NCBI RefSeq assembly: GCF_024267655.1
Contig: NZ_CP100595.1
Span: forward strand, 1,674,001 to 1,738,000
Reading direction: 5' to 3'
DNA length: 64,000 bases
Source: Arcobacter roscoffensis
GTDB lineage: Bacteria > Campylobacterota > Campylobacteria > Campylobacterales > Arcobacteraceae
The notes beneath the pieces were generated by a model, which saw nothing but the letters and a program-made list of their open reading frames with translations, did no database searches and was not told the DNA's origin. Numbering within the stretch: position 1 is the stretch's first letter; the number at the start of each line of letters is the position of its first letter. This document shows, piece after piece, positions 45,421 to 55,392 of this stretch. Both the position numbers and the translations under genes were made by a program.

Positions 45421-46050
45421 CTATAACTTTAAAGCTACTTTTATACACTCTTCTACAGAAGTTTTAGAACTTACATAAGCATTTATATTAAAAGGCATGT
45501 ATTTTAATGTGGTTTTTCCAATAACAACTGCATCAAAACTCTCATCCCAATCAAAATTTTTGAAAAAACACTCTACACTTGAAGGAGATGTGAAAATAAT
45601 AACGCTATTTTTTTCAAGATTGTTTTTTATTTTATTACATGATGTTTTATAAACTATCTCATCATCAATATCGATAGAATTTTCCTTTAGTATCTCAACT
45701 AAGCTAGAAACTGTTTTTTCAGCTTTTAAGTATAAAACTTTTTTGTTTTTTAAAAGGGGTGTTAATTCATTTGCAAAATCATTTCCATGACCAGACTCTC
45801 CTATGAAAGCTATATTGCCACCAACTTTTTCTAAAACCTTTGCTGTTTTTGGTGCTATTACATAAGAGGGGATTTCTTTATATTTGTCTGAAAAACTATC
45901 TAATGAATAAATAGCATTTTTTGAAGTAAAAATCAAAGCGTCATATTTTGAAAAGTTTATGTCTTTTTTAATAAAATCAATTTTAAATACTTCAAGGTTT
46001 TCAACACCTTCAAACTTTAAATTATTTAGCAAGTATATTTTTCTATGCAT
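45421..46050 (-). CDS. hemD: Uroporphyrinogen-III synthase
   Basis: Closes the tetrapyrrole ring with inversion of ring D. The family is poorly conserved; support comes from FTSKNAIYSL, the YLKAEKT region and the late FTSPSSVECFF motif, typical of HemD, and from the 209-aa length. It overlaps the upstream SulP gene by 8 nt. The 6S-like RNA follows it. Confidence 0.88.
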   Translation of the reverse strand: MHRKIYLLNNLKFEGVENLEVFKIDFIKKDINFSKYDALIFTSKNAIYSLDSFSDKYKEIPSYVIAPKTAKVLEKVGGNIAFIGESGHGNDFANELTPLLKNKKVLYLKAEKTVSSLVEILKENSIDIDDEIVYKTSCNKIKNNLEKNSVIIFTSPSSVECFFKNFDWDESFDAVVIGKTTLKYMPFNINAYVSSKTSVEECIKVALKL

Positions 46051-47614
46051 TTTTTAACTCTAACTCTTGTGTAAAATTTATAGCTTCATCTATATTATGA
46101 TAAAGCTTACTATCTTTAAATTTTTTATTTATATCAACTTTTGAAATAGCTCTTCTATGGGCATACTTTAAAACAAATATAGTTTTTATATTTTTATCTC
46201 TTAATTTTTCAATTAAATCTTCAATCATAAAAATTGCCGATATATCCAAGTAAAATACACTTTTTAAATCTAAAATTACATATTTTACATCTTTTAATTT
46301 CTCAATTTTTTTATCTAAAACAGAGGCTGTTCCAAAAAATAAAGAACCGTTAATCTTGATAACTTCTATTTTTTTACTATCTAAATCAATATCAAAAGAA
46401 GTTTGAGCTCTTTGTGTCTTGATTTTAGTATTTTTTGATACTTGATATACAGCTAAAATTGAAGCTATTGTAATACCAACACCAACCGCCATAATCAAAT
46501 CAACAAATACTGTTAATAAAAATACAGTAATCATAATTAGTAAATCTTGCCTTTTTACTTGTGGCAAGATTTTAATAAACCTATAATCTAAAATATCAAA
46601 ACCAACTTTTATCAAAATTCCAGATAAAACTGCAAGGGGAATTTGTGAAGCTAAGGGTGCAAGTAACAAAACTATTAAAAGTAAGGTAATAGAATGAACC
46701 ATTCCAGAAACTTTAGATGTTCCTCCACTATTAATATTTATAACCGTTCTCATAGTTGCACCTGCACCTGGAATTGCTCCAACAAAGGAACATAAACTAT
46801 TTCCTATACCTTGAGCTATTAACTCTTTTTTTGAATTATGTTTTGTTTTTGTCATTGAATCAGCAACTAAAGAAGTAAGTAAAGAATCAATAGAACCTAA
46901 TAGGGCTAATGTTATAGCTAAAGTTAATATAGTATCTAGTTTACTTAGATCAAAAGAAAAAGGCATTATAACCTCAGGTAAGCCCATAGGGATTTCACCT
47001 ATTTTATCTATTTGCAAACCAAGATAAAAACTAAGAAACGTTACAAAAACAAGAGCAATTAAAGCTGTTGGTATTTTATTTGAAATTACTTTAGGGGTAA
47101 AAAACATTATTGCTAAAGTTATAGAAGCCACTAAAAAGGAGTCATAATCTATATTTTTTAAAGTATTAAAAATTTCACTTAATGTCATAATCACTGAACT
47201 TTGTGATTCTACTCCTAAAAAAGGATTTATTTGCAGTATTATAATTATAAGCCCTACTCCACTCATAAATCCAGAAATCACAGGATAAGGTATATATTTT
47301 ATCCATTTACCAATACCTACAATTCCAAAAGAAATTTGTATCAAACCAGATAAAAGAATAATACTCATAACAGAAGATAAATCATTGGGAAATGTTGCAA
47401 TAGCAGTTGCAGTGATAACTGTCATAGGACCAGTTGGCCCTGAGATTTGAGTTGAAGTTCCTCCAAAAAATGCAGCAAAAAAACCTAAGATAATTGCTCC
47501 ATACAAACCAGCAATTGCACCGGCACCACTAGCAACACCAAAGGCTAAGGCTAAAGGAAGTGCTACAATTGCAGCTGTGATTCCAGCAAATATATTGTTT
47601 TTTATCGCATTCAA
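46043..47614 (-). CDS. SulP family anion transporter with STAS domain (first copy)
   Basis: 523 aa with an N-terminal SLC26/SulP membrane domain of 12-14 helices (starting with ALPLALAFGVASG, and with SGPTGPMTVI) and a C-terminal STAS domain (about 415-515, ILDLKSVFYLDISAIF). The substrate may be sulfate, bicarbonate or a dicarboxylate; sequence alone does not decide. The start is TTG with GGAG at 6-nt spacing. It lies between der and hemD and overlaps hemD. A second SulP gene is at 58.9 kb. Confidence 0.92.
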   Translation of the reverse strand: MNAIKNNIFAGITAAIVALPLALAFGVASGAGAIAGLYGAIILGFFAAFFGGTSTQISGPTGPMTVITATAIATFPNDLSSVMSIILLSGLIQISFGIVGIGKWIKYIPYPVISGFMSGVGLIIIILQINPFLGVESQSSVIMTLSEIFNTLKNIDYDSFLVASITLAIMFFTPKVISNKIPTALIALVFVTFLSFYLGLQIDKIGEIPMGLPEVIMPFSFDLSKLDTILTLAITLALLGSIDSLLTSLVADSMTKTKHNSKKELIAQGIGNSLCSFVGAIPGAGATMRTVININSGGTSKVSGMVHSITLLLIVLLLAPLASQIPLAVLSGILIKVGFDILDYRFIKILPQVKRQDLLIMITVFLLTVFVDLIMAVGVGITIASILAVYQVSKNTKIKTQRAQTSFDIDLDSKKIEVIKINGSLFFGTASVLDKKIEKLKDVKYVILDLKSVFYLDISAIFMIEDLIEKLRDKNIKTIFVLKYAHRRAISKVDINKKFKDSKLYHNIDEAINFTQELELKNA

Positions 47615-47631
47615 AAGAACTCCTATTTTGT

Positions 47632-49056
47632 TTAGTTACTCTCTTCTAGATATTCCTCATCACCTATTTTATCGTTTTTACCTCTTGCAATTAAATGAAT
47701 AGGTGTACCTTCAAAGTTGAAATTATCTCTTAAGAAGTTAATTAAGTATCTTTTATAAGAGAAGTGAAGCATTCTAGGTTTATTCATAACTAATGCAATT
47801 TTTGGTGGTTGAGCACTAAATTGAGTAGCATAATAAATTCTAAGATAATTACCGGCTGGACTTGGAAGTGCATGTCTAATAACTGCTTGTTCAATTACTC
47901 TATTTAAAGCAGATGTTGGAATTCTTCTAGTGTAGTTCTCATGAACCTCAATAATCTTATCTTTTAATCTCTCAACTGATCTTCCAGTTTTTGCAGAAAT
48001 TGCAATAATTGGTGCATATTCTAAGAATCTAAATCTTCTTCTAACTTCAGTTTCAAGCTTTTGGAATGTATCCATGTTTTCATCCCATTTATTTAGAACT
48101 ATAATAGTTCCTAAACCATATTGATCAACTAAACCAGCAATTTTTTCATCTAAATCACTAAAGGCAGTAGAAGCATCAAGTACAACTAAAGCAACATTTG
48201 CTTTTTCTAACATATCTTTAGTTCTCATTAAGGCAAACTTCTCAATACCTTCGATTTTACCTCTTCTTCTAAGACCTGCTGTATCAACAAAAGTAACATT
48301 TTTATTTTGATATTCAAAAGATTCATCAACAGGGTCAATAGTTGTACCTGCAACTTCTGAAACAACAGATCTTTCTTCACCAATAATTGCATTTAAAGTA
48401 GATGATTTTCCAACATTAACTTTACCAATAATAGCTACTTTGATGTTTTTCTCATCAATTTCTTCTCTTTTTGATTTTTCACTATCATCATCTTCTAAAG
48501 CTTGTTCTAACTTTGCTTTTTCTTCTTCGCTTAATTCTGGTTCAACAACTGGTGGTAAATGATTATATATCCATTCGAAAAGTGTTTTAGTACCTCTGTT
48601 ATGAGATACTGAAATTCCAAATAAATTTTCATCAGAAATTCCAAACTCAAAGAATTCCCATAATCTTTCATTCTCTTTGTCATTATCTATTTTATTTACA
48701 ACTAAAGCAAGCTCTTTACCTAAAGCTTGAAGCTCATAAAATAATTCTTTATCCTTTTCATCAGGTATTCTTTTACCATCTACCATAAAAAGTATTATAT
48801 CAGCCTCTTTTGCAGTCTCAATAGCTTTTCTTTTTACATTAGAGAAGATCGCATCATTAGTTTCATCAATACCACCAGTATCTAACATCATAGCACATCT
48901 ATCAAATACTTCAATCTCATGTTTTCTAATATCTCTTGTTGTACCTGCTAAATCTGATACAATAGCAATTCTTTGTTTTGCAATTCTATTAAAAAGTGAA
49001 GATTTACCTACATTTGGTTGACCAATTAGTGCAATTTTTTTTAGTTCAGTATTCAT
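47632..49056 (-). CDS. der: Ribosome assembly GTPase Der (EngA)
   Basis: Two tandem GTPase domains with GQPNVGKSS (about 12-20) and GKVNVGKSS (about 212-220), DTGG and DTAG switch motifs, NKID and NKWD specificity motifs, then a C-terminal KH-like domain. It acts in 50S subunit maturation. A charged acidic linker (about 180-205) separates the G domains. 474 aa is usual for the family. Confidence 0.96.
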   Translation of the reverse strand: MNTELKKIALIGQPNVGKSSLFNRIAKQRIAIVSDLAGTTRDIRKHEIEVFDRCAMMLDTGGIDETNDAIFSNVKRKAIETAKEADIILFMVDGKRIPDEKDKELFYELQALGKELALVVNKIDNDKENERLWEFFEFGISDENLFGISVSHNRGTKTLFEWIYNHLPPVVEPELSEEEKAKLEQALEDDDSEKSKREEIDEKNIKVAIIGKVNVGKSSTLNAIIGEERSVVSEVAGTTIDPVDESFEYQNKNVTFVDTAGLRRRGKIEGIEKFALMRTKDMLEKANVALVVLDASTAFSDLDEKIAGLVDQYGLGTIIVLNKWDENMDTFQKLETEVRRRFRFLEYAPIIAISAKTGRSVERLKDKIIEVHENYTRRIPTSALNRVIEQAVIRHALPSPAGNYLRIYYATQFSAQPPKIALVMNKPRMLHFSYKRYLINFLRDNFNFEGTPIHLIARGKNDKIGDEEYLEESN

Positions 49057-49087
49057 TAGTATGAACTCCTATATTTTTTGTATAAAT

Positions 49088-49117
49088 AAAAAAAGGCATT
49101 AGCCAGGGCTAATACCT
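49088..49117 (-). terminator. Terminator of hpf
   Basis: An 11-bp stem with one mismatch (49094-49104 with 49107-49117) followed on the minus strand by TTTTTTT, 24 nt after the hpf stop. It separates hpf from der. Confidence 0.75.
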
Positions 49118-49140
49118 CTTTTCTAAAGGGGAAAAAAGGA

Positions 49141-49683
49141 TTAATATAATCCAAATTTACCTTCTTCTTTAGTTTTGTAAAGTACTCTCATGTTATCATC
49201 TTTATCATAGAATACTTTAAATTGTGCATCAGAACCTTTAAGGTCTTGTAATGCTTCTTCAATATCTATTGGTTTGTATGAAGTTAATCTTACAGGTGCA
49301 ATCTCATCTTCAAATTTTTCTAATTCGATAGCAATTTGATCTTCAATTACTTGCGACTCAACTTCAGTAAGTTTTGTAGCTTTGTGACCTGTTATTTTGT
49401 CATGGTGTCTTCTTAAAACTTTTGATACTCTATCTACTGCAATATCAACTGCTGCATATAAATCTTTATCTTTTTGTTTTACAACAATAGTATCTAAATG
49501 AGCTACGTTTAGTGTAAACTCAAAAGTAAATGCTTTTTTCCCATGTTTTTCATCTTGTGAAATAATCGAATTAACAGAAATAATATCTAAGTTATATTTT
49601 TTGAAAATTTCTACAGAGCTATTTATATAATCTTTAATTGGCTCAGTTAAATCTAAATGTCTTCCTACAATACTTGTATTCAT
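49141..49683 (-). CDS. hpf: Ribosome hibernation promoting factor, long form
   Basis: 180 aa: an N-terminal RaiA/HPF domain (about 1-100; SIVGRHLDLTEPIKDYI, then VSKVLRRHHDKI) that binds the 30S decoding area, and a C-terminal dimerisation domain (about 125-180, PVRLTSYKPIDIEEAL, FKVFYDKDDNMRVLYK). The long form forms 100S dimers of whole 70S ribosomes on its own in stationary phase. It is transcribed alone, with its own terminator. Confidence 0.95.
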   Translation of the reverse strand: MNTSIVGRHLDLTEPIKDYINSSVEIFKKYNLDIISVNSIISQDEKHGKKAFTFEFTLNVAHLDTIVVKQKDKDLYAAVDIAVDRVSKVLRRHHDKITGHKATKLTEVESQVIEDQIAIELEKFEDEIAPVRLTSYKPIDIEEALQDLKGSDAQFKVFYDKDDNMRVLYKTKEEGKFGLY

Positions 49684-49775
49684 AACAAACTCCTTAATAA
49701 TAATTTATTTATTCTAACATAAATAAAATAAAAAGTGAGCCTGCTACAATCAAGTCATACAATAAAAATATTGGC

Positions 49776-52040
49776 TTATACTAAAATTTCTCTATTTCCT
49801 TTAGTATTTGCTTCTGAAAGTACTCCTGTTTGCTCTAATTGTTCTACAATTGTAGCAGCTCTGTTATATCCAATTCTAAGTTTTCTTTGTATATATGAGA
49901 TTGAAGTCTTTTTATCAGTTAAAACAACTTGTTTTGCATCTTCATATAATTCATCTAAATCTCCAAGTTCTGCATCGGATGAAGTTGCACCTAAACTTGA
50001 TGAATTAGAATCTTTAATAAAGTTCATATCATATTCTACTTCTCTTTGAGCTTTTAAGAATTCAACAACTTCTTCAATCTCTTCTTCTTTTGACCAAGGA
50101 GCATGAATTCTTACAAGACCAGAAGTTCCAGGAGGAGTAAATAACATATCTCCTCTTCCAAGTAAAGACTCTGCACCCATTGAATCAAGAATAATTTTAG
50201 AATCTACTTTTTGACCTACTTTATAAGATAGTCTACTTGGTAAATTTGCTTTAATTAATCCTGTTACTACATCAACAGATGGTCTTTGAGTAGCAACTAT
50301 TAAGTGAATACCTGCTGCTCTTGCCATTTGAGCAAGTCTTGCAATTGAATATTCAACATCTTTACCACTTGTCATCATAAGGTCAGCTAACTCATCAATA
50401 ACAACAACAATGTATGGCATTTTATCATGGCCATGTTTTAATGCTTTTTCATTGAAGTTTTCAATATTCTTTGTTTTTGTTTGAGACATTAAAGTATATC
50501 TTCTCTCCATCTCACTTACCATATTCGATAAAGCATTAATTGCATCCCCGGCTTTTGTAATAACAGGTGTTAATAAATGTGGAATGTCATTATACATAGA
50601 AAACTCTAGCATCTTAGGATCAATCATCACAAGCTTTAAAGTATCTGGTGAATTCTTATACAGAAGAGATAAAATCATTGAGTTAATACCAACAGACTTA
50701 CCAGAACCAGTTGTTCCTGCAATAAGTAAGTGAGGAAGCTTTTTTAAATCTGTAACAAAAGGTTTACCAACTATGTCTTTTCCTAAAATCATTGTTAAAG
50801 GTGATTTTGCATTTTGGAAAAGTTCACTGTCTAACATCTCTCTTAAGAAAATAATTTGACTATCTTCATTTGGAACTTCAATACCAACTACATCTTTTCC
50901 AGGAATTGGAGCTTGAATTCTGATAGTTTGAGCTTTAAGTGCCATTGCTAAATCATCTTGAAGATTTAATATTTTTGAAACTTTTACATTTGGTGCTGGT
51001 TTAAACTCAAAAGTAGTTACAACTGGACCTGTATAAGTTCTTACAACATCACCTTCAATTTTAAACATTGAAAGTTTATCTAATAAATCACAGATTTTTT
51101 GATCAATTACACTTTCAGAAACTTTAGATTTATTATCTTTTGGTCCTTTTTGGAAAAATTTTGTTGGAGGAAGTTTAAAATCTTTTGGTTTTTCTGTTTG
51201 ACCTAATTCGATATCATCTAATAACTTTCTATTCTCTTCTAATTCATCTACAATTACACTGTGTTGCTCAGGTGAAGCTTGTACTTCTGGAATTTCTTCT
51301 TTTAATTCTTGATTATTATCTATATCTTGTATTACTTCTTCATGCTTATTTGAAAAAGTTGTATTTGTTTGAAGGTTTAAAGTTTCATCTTTAACTTCTT
51401 CTATTACTTCATACATATCAGGTTTTATAGCAAACTCATTTGATTCATTTTGCTGTAAATCTTTTTCTAGTGTAATTTCTGCAACATTACCTGTTTCTGT
51501 TACTCTTACTTTTTGTTCTTTTCTTTTTGTTCTTCTTTGATTTTCTATTTTTTTAGCATTATTAGTTGATTCTTTTAATTTAAGTCTATTTTTTAAATTC
51601 TTAACCTTGCTAAAATCAACTTCACTATTTTCAAATGCAACCATAAAAGATATTACATATCCTACAATTACAAAAATAAATAGCCCTGCCCTACCAATAA
51701 AAGGACTTAATGTATCAATTAAAATATTTCCTATTTTTCCACTGTATTCACCTTCAACTAGTAAAGCTTGAAGAGTTAAAGATACAAATAAAATAAGTAA
51801 AACAACAGAAATATTAACAACAAAATCTTTTAAATCAAAATCTTTTTTGAAATTTACTACATATAAAGTATAAATAAATAAAAATAAATATATATATCCC
51901 AAAAAGCCGAAATAATCCAATGAGTAAGTAGCAAAAGTAGAGCCAAATTGCCCTACAATTTCTTTGCTACTAAAAAATGTAGCATATTCAAAATATACTA
52001 AGATAAATAATACAATTAGTGAAATAATTTTTTTAGCTAT
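49776..52040 (-). CDS. ftsK: DNA translocase FtsK, probable ATA start
   Basis: Septal DNA pump that segregates the terminus and activates Xer recombination. Membrane helices in the N-terminus, a charged linker (about 150-300), then the motor with Walker A GTTGSGKSVG and the C-terminal gamma winged-helix. A TTG at 51920 gives 714 aa but cuts off a hydrophobic segment. The same frame runs upstream without ATG, GTG or TTG to ATA at 52040, which has AAGGG at 7-nt spacing and begins (M)AKKIISLIVLFILVYF, an extra membrane helix as expected for FtsK. I therefore choose the ATA start (754 aa). It is 10 nt from lpxD. The TTG remains the alternative. Confidence 0.85.
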   Translation of the reverse strand: MAKKIISLIVLFILVYFEYATFFSSKEIVGQFGSTFATYSLDYFGFLGYIYLFLFIYTLYVVNFKKDFDLKDFVVNISVVLLILFVSLTLQALLVEGEYSGKIGNILIDTLSPFIGRAGLFIFVIVGYVISFMVAFENSEVDFSKVKNLKNRLKLKESTNNAKKIENQRRTKRKEQKVRVTETGNVAEITLEKDLQQNESNEFAIKPDMYEVIEEVKDETLNLQTNTTFSNKHEEVIQDIDNNQELKEEIPEVQASPEQHSVIVDELEENRKLLDDIELGQTEKPKDFKLPPTKFFQKGPKDNKSKVSESVIDQKICDLLDKLSMFKIEGDVVRTYTGPVVTTFEFKPAPNVKVSKILNLQDDLAMALKAQTIRIQAPIPGKDVVGIEVPNEDSQIIFLREMLDSELFQNAKSPLTMILGKDIVGKPFVTDLKKLPHLLIAGTTGSGKSVGINSMILSLLYKNSPDTLKLVMIDPKMLEFSMYNDIPHLLTPVITKAGDAINALSNMVSEMERRYTLMSQTKTKNIENFNEKALKHGHDKMPYIVVVIDELADLMMTSGKDVEYSIARLAQMARAAGIHLIVATQRPSVDVVTGLIKANLPSRLSYKVGQKVDSKIILDSMGAESLLGRGDMLFTPPGTSGLVRIHAPWSKEEEIEEVVEFLKAQREVEYDMNFIKDSNSSSLGATSSDAELGDLDELYEDAKQVVLTDKKTSISYIQRKLRIGYNRAATIVEQLEQTGVLSEANTKGNREILV

Positions 52041-52050
52041 TTTATATCCC

Positions 52051-52998
52051 TTACTTTAATAATTTTGCAATTCTACCCTGTAATCTTAACCATTGTTTAT
52101 GGTCCATTAAAGGGAAACCTGCCCAAGACTTTTTAGGTTCCGTAATTGATTTAGTTACTCCACCACGTGCTGCAATTGTTGTAAATGGTGCGATTTCTAA
52201 GTGACCTGCTGTTGCACTTTGACCACCCATGATTACATATTGACCAAGAGTAGTTGAACCTGAAAGTCCAACTTGACCTGTAAGAATACAACCTCTTGAT
52301 AATTTACAATTATGTCCTATATGAACTAGATTATCAATTCTTACACCATCTTCAATAATAGTAGATTTAAATACTGCCCTATCAATAGTACAGTTTGCAC
52401 CAATTTCTACATCATTTCCAATTTCTACATTTCCGTTTTGATAGATTTTAATATATTTTCCATCTTTTGTATTTGCAAAACCAAAACCATCACTTCCAAT
52501 AACAGTTCCTGCATGAATAATACAATCACTTCCAATATTACAATCTCTATAAATAGTAGTATTTGGATGTAAAACTGTGTTATTACCAATATTTACATTA
52601 TCACCAATATAAGCACCTGCCATAATAGTACAGTCTTTACCAACTGATGAACCTTTTCCAATATAAACATTTGGCATAACTTTTGTACCATCACCAATTG
52701 ATGGCTTTGCACCTTCAACTTCAATTATATTTGGTGCAAAAAGTTTACTAGTTTTTGCTAAAAATAAGTAAGGCTCATCACAAACTAAAGCTATAGTACC
52801 ACTTGGAACACTTGAAGCATGTTCTTGTTTTACTAAAACTGCTGCTGCTTTTGTATTTTGTAAATCTTTTATGTATTTTTTGTTTTCTAAGAAAGTTAAT
52901 TCATTTTCATTTGAGTCTTTAAGAGTATTTAATCCAGATATTTCAATCTTACTATCACACTCTAACTCTAAAGTTTTTGCTATTTCTTGTAGTGTCAT
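52051..52998 (-). CDS. lpxD: UDP-3-O-acylglucosamine N-acyltransferase LpxD
   Basis: Third step of lipid A synthesis. The N-terminal uridine-binding domain (about 1-95) is followed by hexapeptide repeats forming a left-handed beta-helix (about 100-270) with the catalytic region VHIGHNC (225-231). 315 aa is typical. It sits directly upstream of ftsK. Confidence 0.95.
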   Translation of the reverse strand: MTLQEIAKTLELECDSKIEISGLNTLKDSNENELTFLENKKYIKDLQNTKAAAVLVKQEHASSVPSGTIALVCDEPYLFLAKTSKLFAPNIIEVEGAKPSIGDGTKVMPNVYIGKGSSVGKDCTIMAGAYIGDNVNIGNNTVLHPNTTIYRDCNIGSDCIIHAGTVIGSDGFGFANTKDGKYIKIYQNGNVEIGNDVEIGANCTIDRAVFKSTIIEDGVRIDNLVHIGHNCKLSRGCILTGQVGLSGSTTLGQYVIMGGQSATAGHLEIAPFTTIAARGGVTKSITEPKKSWAGFPLMDHKQWLRLQGRIAKLLK

Positions 52999-53047
52999 AA
53001 GTATCCTTATAGAGTTATATAGTAAAAAAAGATAAGAGAAGTTTCTC

Positions 53048-53545
53048 TTATCTTTCCATTGCTACAATACCACTTCTTACTACTTCAAGTGGATTGAATT
53101 TTTGCATAATTTTAATAAAGTTCATGATTCTAGAACTAGAATCAGTTGCGGATACAATAATAGCTTCATCTGTAACATTTTGAATAGAACCATGATAAGC
53201 TCTAGCAATTACATCAATATCAGATAAATTATTATCAATTGAAAACTTCATTATTACTGTATCTTTTTCAATTACATTTTTATGTTCATTTACTTTTAAT
53301 ACAGGAATTAATTTATTTAATTGCTTTACAATTTGATCAATAATTCTTTTATCTCCAGTTGTAACAATTGTCATTCTTGAATATTCACTTTCTTCAATTG
53401 GAGCTACTGTTAAAGAGTCAATATTATAACCTCTTGCAGAGAATAATCCAACTATTCTTGATAAAACACTGTTTTCATTCATTACAATGACAGAAATAAC
53501 CTGTCTTGTAGTTTCAGTGTCATAATAGTGATTAAAATTATTCAT
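53048..53545 (-). CDS. ilvH: Acetolactate synthase small (regulatory) subunit
   Basis: 165 aa: an N-terminal ACT domain (VIVMNENSVLSRIVGLFSARGYNIDSLTV) that binds valine for feedback inhibition and a C-terminal dimerisation half ending VVRSGIVAMER. It partners with IlvB. Its ATG overlaps the ilvB stop (TAATG), so the two are co-translated. Confidence 0.96.
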   Translation of the reverse strand: MNNFNHYYDTETTRQVISVIVMNENSVLSRIVGLFSARGYNIDSLTVAPIEESEYSRMTIVTTGDKRIIDQIVKQLNKLIPVLKVNEHKNVIEKDTVIMKFSIDNNLSDIDVIARAYHGSIQNVTDEAIIVSATDSSSRIMNFIKIMQKFNPLEVVRSGIVAMER

Positions 53546-55242
53546 TACTTAGCTCCTTCAATTAAAGTCATTTCATTTAAGGCATGACCGTTTGGTACCA
53601 TTGGAAGTACATCTTCATCTCTTGCTACTACAACATCAATCATTGCAGGTTTTTTCTTCTCAATTGCATCTTTAAGTGCAGCATCAAACTCTTCTTTTGT
53701 TGTAACTCTATATCCAACTCCACCAAAAGCTTCCACAAGCTTGATAAAGTCAGGTTGCATAGATAAATCTGTTTCCGATAATCTATTTTCATAGAACATA
53801 GTTTGCCACTGTCTTACCATACCAAGGTAGTTATTATTTAAAATAATATTAATTACTGGTAAATCACTCTCTACACATGTCATAAGTTCTTGAATATTCA
53901 TAAGAATTGAACCATCACCTGTAAAGTTAACAGATACCTTATCTGTATCTTTAAAAGCTCTTGCTACACCCATTGCAGCTGGTAATCCGAATCCCATAGT
54001 TCCTAAACCACCAGAAGTTATCCATTGTCTAGGATAAGCAAATGGATAAAACTGAGCTGTCCACATTTGGTGTTGTCCAACATCTGTAGAAACAATAGCT
54101 CTTTCACCTAGTAACTGTCCAACTCTTTCAATTGGCCATTGTGGTTTAATAACTTCATTTGAGTCATTGTATCTTAATGGCTCTTTTTCTCTATATTCTG
54201 TTAATAATTCAACCCAGTTTGAATAATCATTGAATTCTGCTTCATTAGAAGCTTCAATCATTGCTTCAACTGTAAGTTTTAAATCTCCAACAATTGGATA
54301 ATCAGGTGTAACTAGTTTTCCAATACTTGTAGGGTCAATATCAACATGAATAACCTTTGCTTTTGCAGCAAATTGATCAAGTCTTCCAGTTACTCTATCA
54401 TCAAATCTTGCACCAAGTGAGATTAATAAATCTGTCTCATAAGCAGCCATATTTGCTGCAAATTCACCATGCATACCTAACATACCAAAGAATAATGGAT
54501 TATCATGACCCATTACTCCTCTTGCCATTAATGTCTCAACAGCTGGAATATTTGCTTTTTTAGCAAACTCTCTAATCTCATATCCACAATTTGAAAGTAC
54601 AGCTCCTCCACCAATATATAATAAAGGCTTTTTAGCTTTTGATATAGCCGTCATTGCCTTTTTTAATTGCCTTTTGTTGTAATTAACAGTTGGCTTATAA
54701 GTTGGCAAATGAAGCTTCGTTGGATAATTAAAATTAGAAATTTCTGCTGTGATATCTTTTGGGATATCAACATGTACTGGACCTGGTCTTCCAGTACTTG
54801 CTATATGGAATGCTTCATTTATAATTCTTGGTAAATCATCAATATCATTTACTAAATAATTGTGTTTAGTACATGGTCTTGAAATACCAACAGCGTCTAT
54901 TTCTTGAAAGCCATCAGTTCCAATAATCGTAGTTGGAACCTGCCCTGAAATAACAACCAAAGGAATAGAATCCATGTAAGCATCAGCTAAACCAGTTACT
55001 GCATTTGTAAAACCAGGACCTGATGTTACAATAGCAACACCAACTTTACCAGTTGATCTTGCATAACCTTGTGCAGCTATAATTGATGCTTGTTCATGTC
55101 TATTTAATATATGTTCAAAGTAATTTTGCTTGTATATTTCATCGTAGACGTTCATAATAGCGCCTCCAGGGTATCCAAATACTACTTCTACCCCTTCTTG
55201 ATGTAATGATTCTACAACCATTTTTGCGCCCGTCATTTTCAT
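53545..55242 (-). CDS. ilvB: Acetolactate synthase large (catalytic) subunit
   Basis: Thiamine diphosphate enzyme that makes acetolactate for valine, leucine and isoleucine. The catalytic Glu lies in RHEQASIIAAQGYAR, and the ThDP-binding motif GDGSILMNIQE...NNNYLGM is present. 565 aa is typical. The ATG at 55242 has GGAG at 7 nt; an earlier out-of-frame ATG makes only a two-codon frame. No attenuator hairpin or T-box was seen in the 150-bp upstream gap. Confidence 0.96.
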   Translation of the reverse strand: MKMTGAKMVVESLHQEGVEVVFGYPGGAIMNVYDEIYKQNYFEHILNRHEQASIIAAQGYARSTGKVGVAIVTSGPGFTNAVTGLADAYMDSIPLVVISGQVPTTIIGTDGFQEIDAVGISRPCTKHNYLVNDIDDLPRIINEAFHIASTGRPGPVHVDIPKDITAEISNFNYPTKLHLPTYKPTVNYNKRQLKKAMTAISKAKKPLLYIGGGAVLSNCGYEIREFAKKANIPAVETLMARGVMGHDNPLFFGMLGMHGEFAANMAAYETDLLISLGARFDDRVTGRLDQFAAKAKVIHVDIDPTSIGKLVTPDYPIVGDLKLTVEAMIEASNEAEFNDYSNWVELLTEYREKEPLRYNDSNEVIKPQWPIERVGQLLGERAIVSTDVGQHQMWTAQFYPFAYPRQWITSGGLGTMGFGLPAAMGVARAFKDTDKVSVNFTGDGSILMNIQELMTCVESDLPVINIILNNNYLGMVRQWQTMFYENRLSETDLSMQPDFIKLVEAFGGVGYRVTTKEEFDAALKDAIEKKKPAMIDVVVARDEDVLPMVPNGHALNEMTLIEGAK

Positions 55243-55355
55243 ATCATTTCTCCGTTTTAAGTTAAAGGAGATATTATATAGAAAATTATATTAATTAACC
55301 TTTAGATAAAAAAACCTAAATGATTTGTTTTATAATTTTTTTAGCTAAGTTTAAA

Positions 55356-55361
55356 TATAAT
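55356..55361 (+). promoter_or_regulatory. -10 box for the flagellin-like gene
   Basis: A perfect TATAAT lies 32 nt before the ATG with T-rich sequence upstream. I see no sigma-54 (GG...GC) or sigma-28-like element in the 150-bp gap. Confidence 0.4.
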
Positions 55362-55392
55362 TTAAGGATAAAATAAATAGTAAGGAGTAATT

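Noticed and set aside
51885-51920. TTG at 51920 as the normal start of ftsK
   Set aside because: No clear Shine-Dalgarno before it, and it would remove a membrane helix coded in the same frame immediately upstream. Kept as the alternative.
55240-55260. Upstream mini-ORF (two codons) at the ilvB start as a regulatory leader peptide
   Set aside because: ATG-ATA-TGA is too short to encode a branched-chain amino-acid leader and there is no attenuator hairpin.
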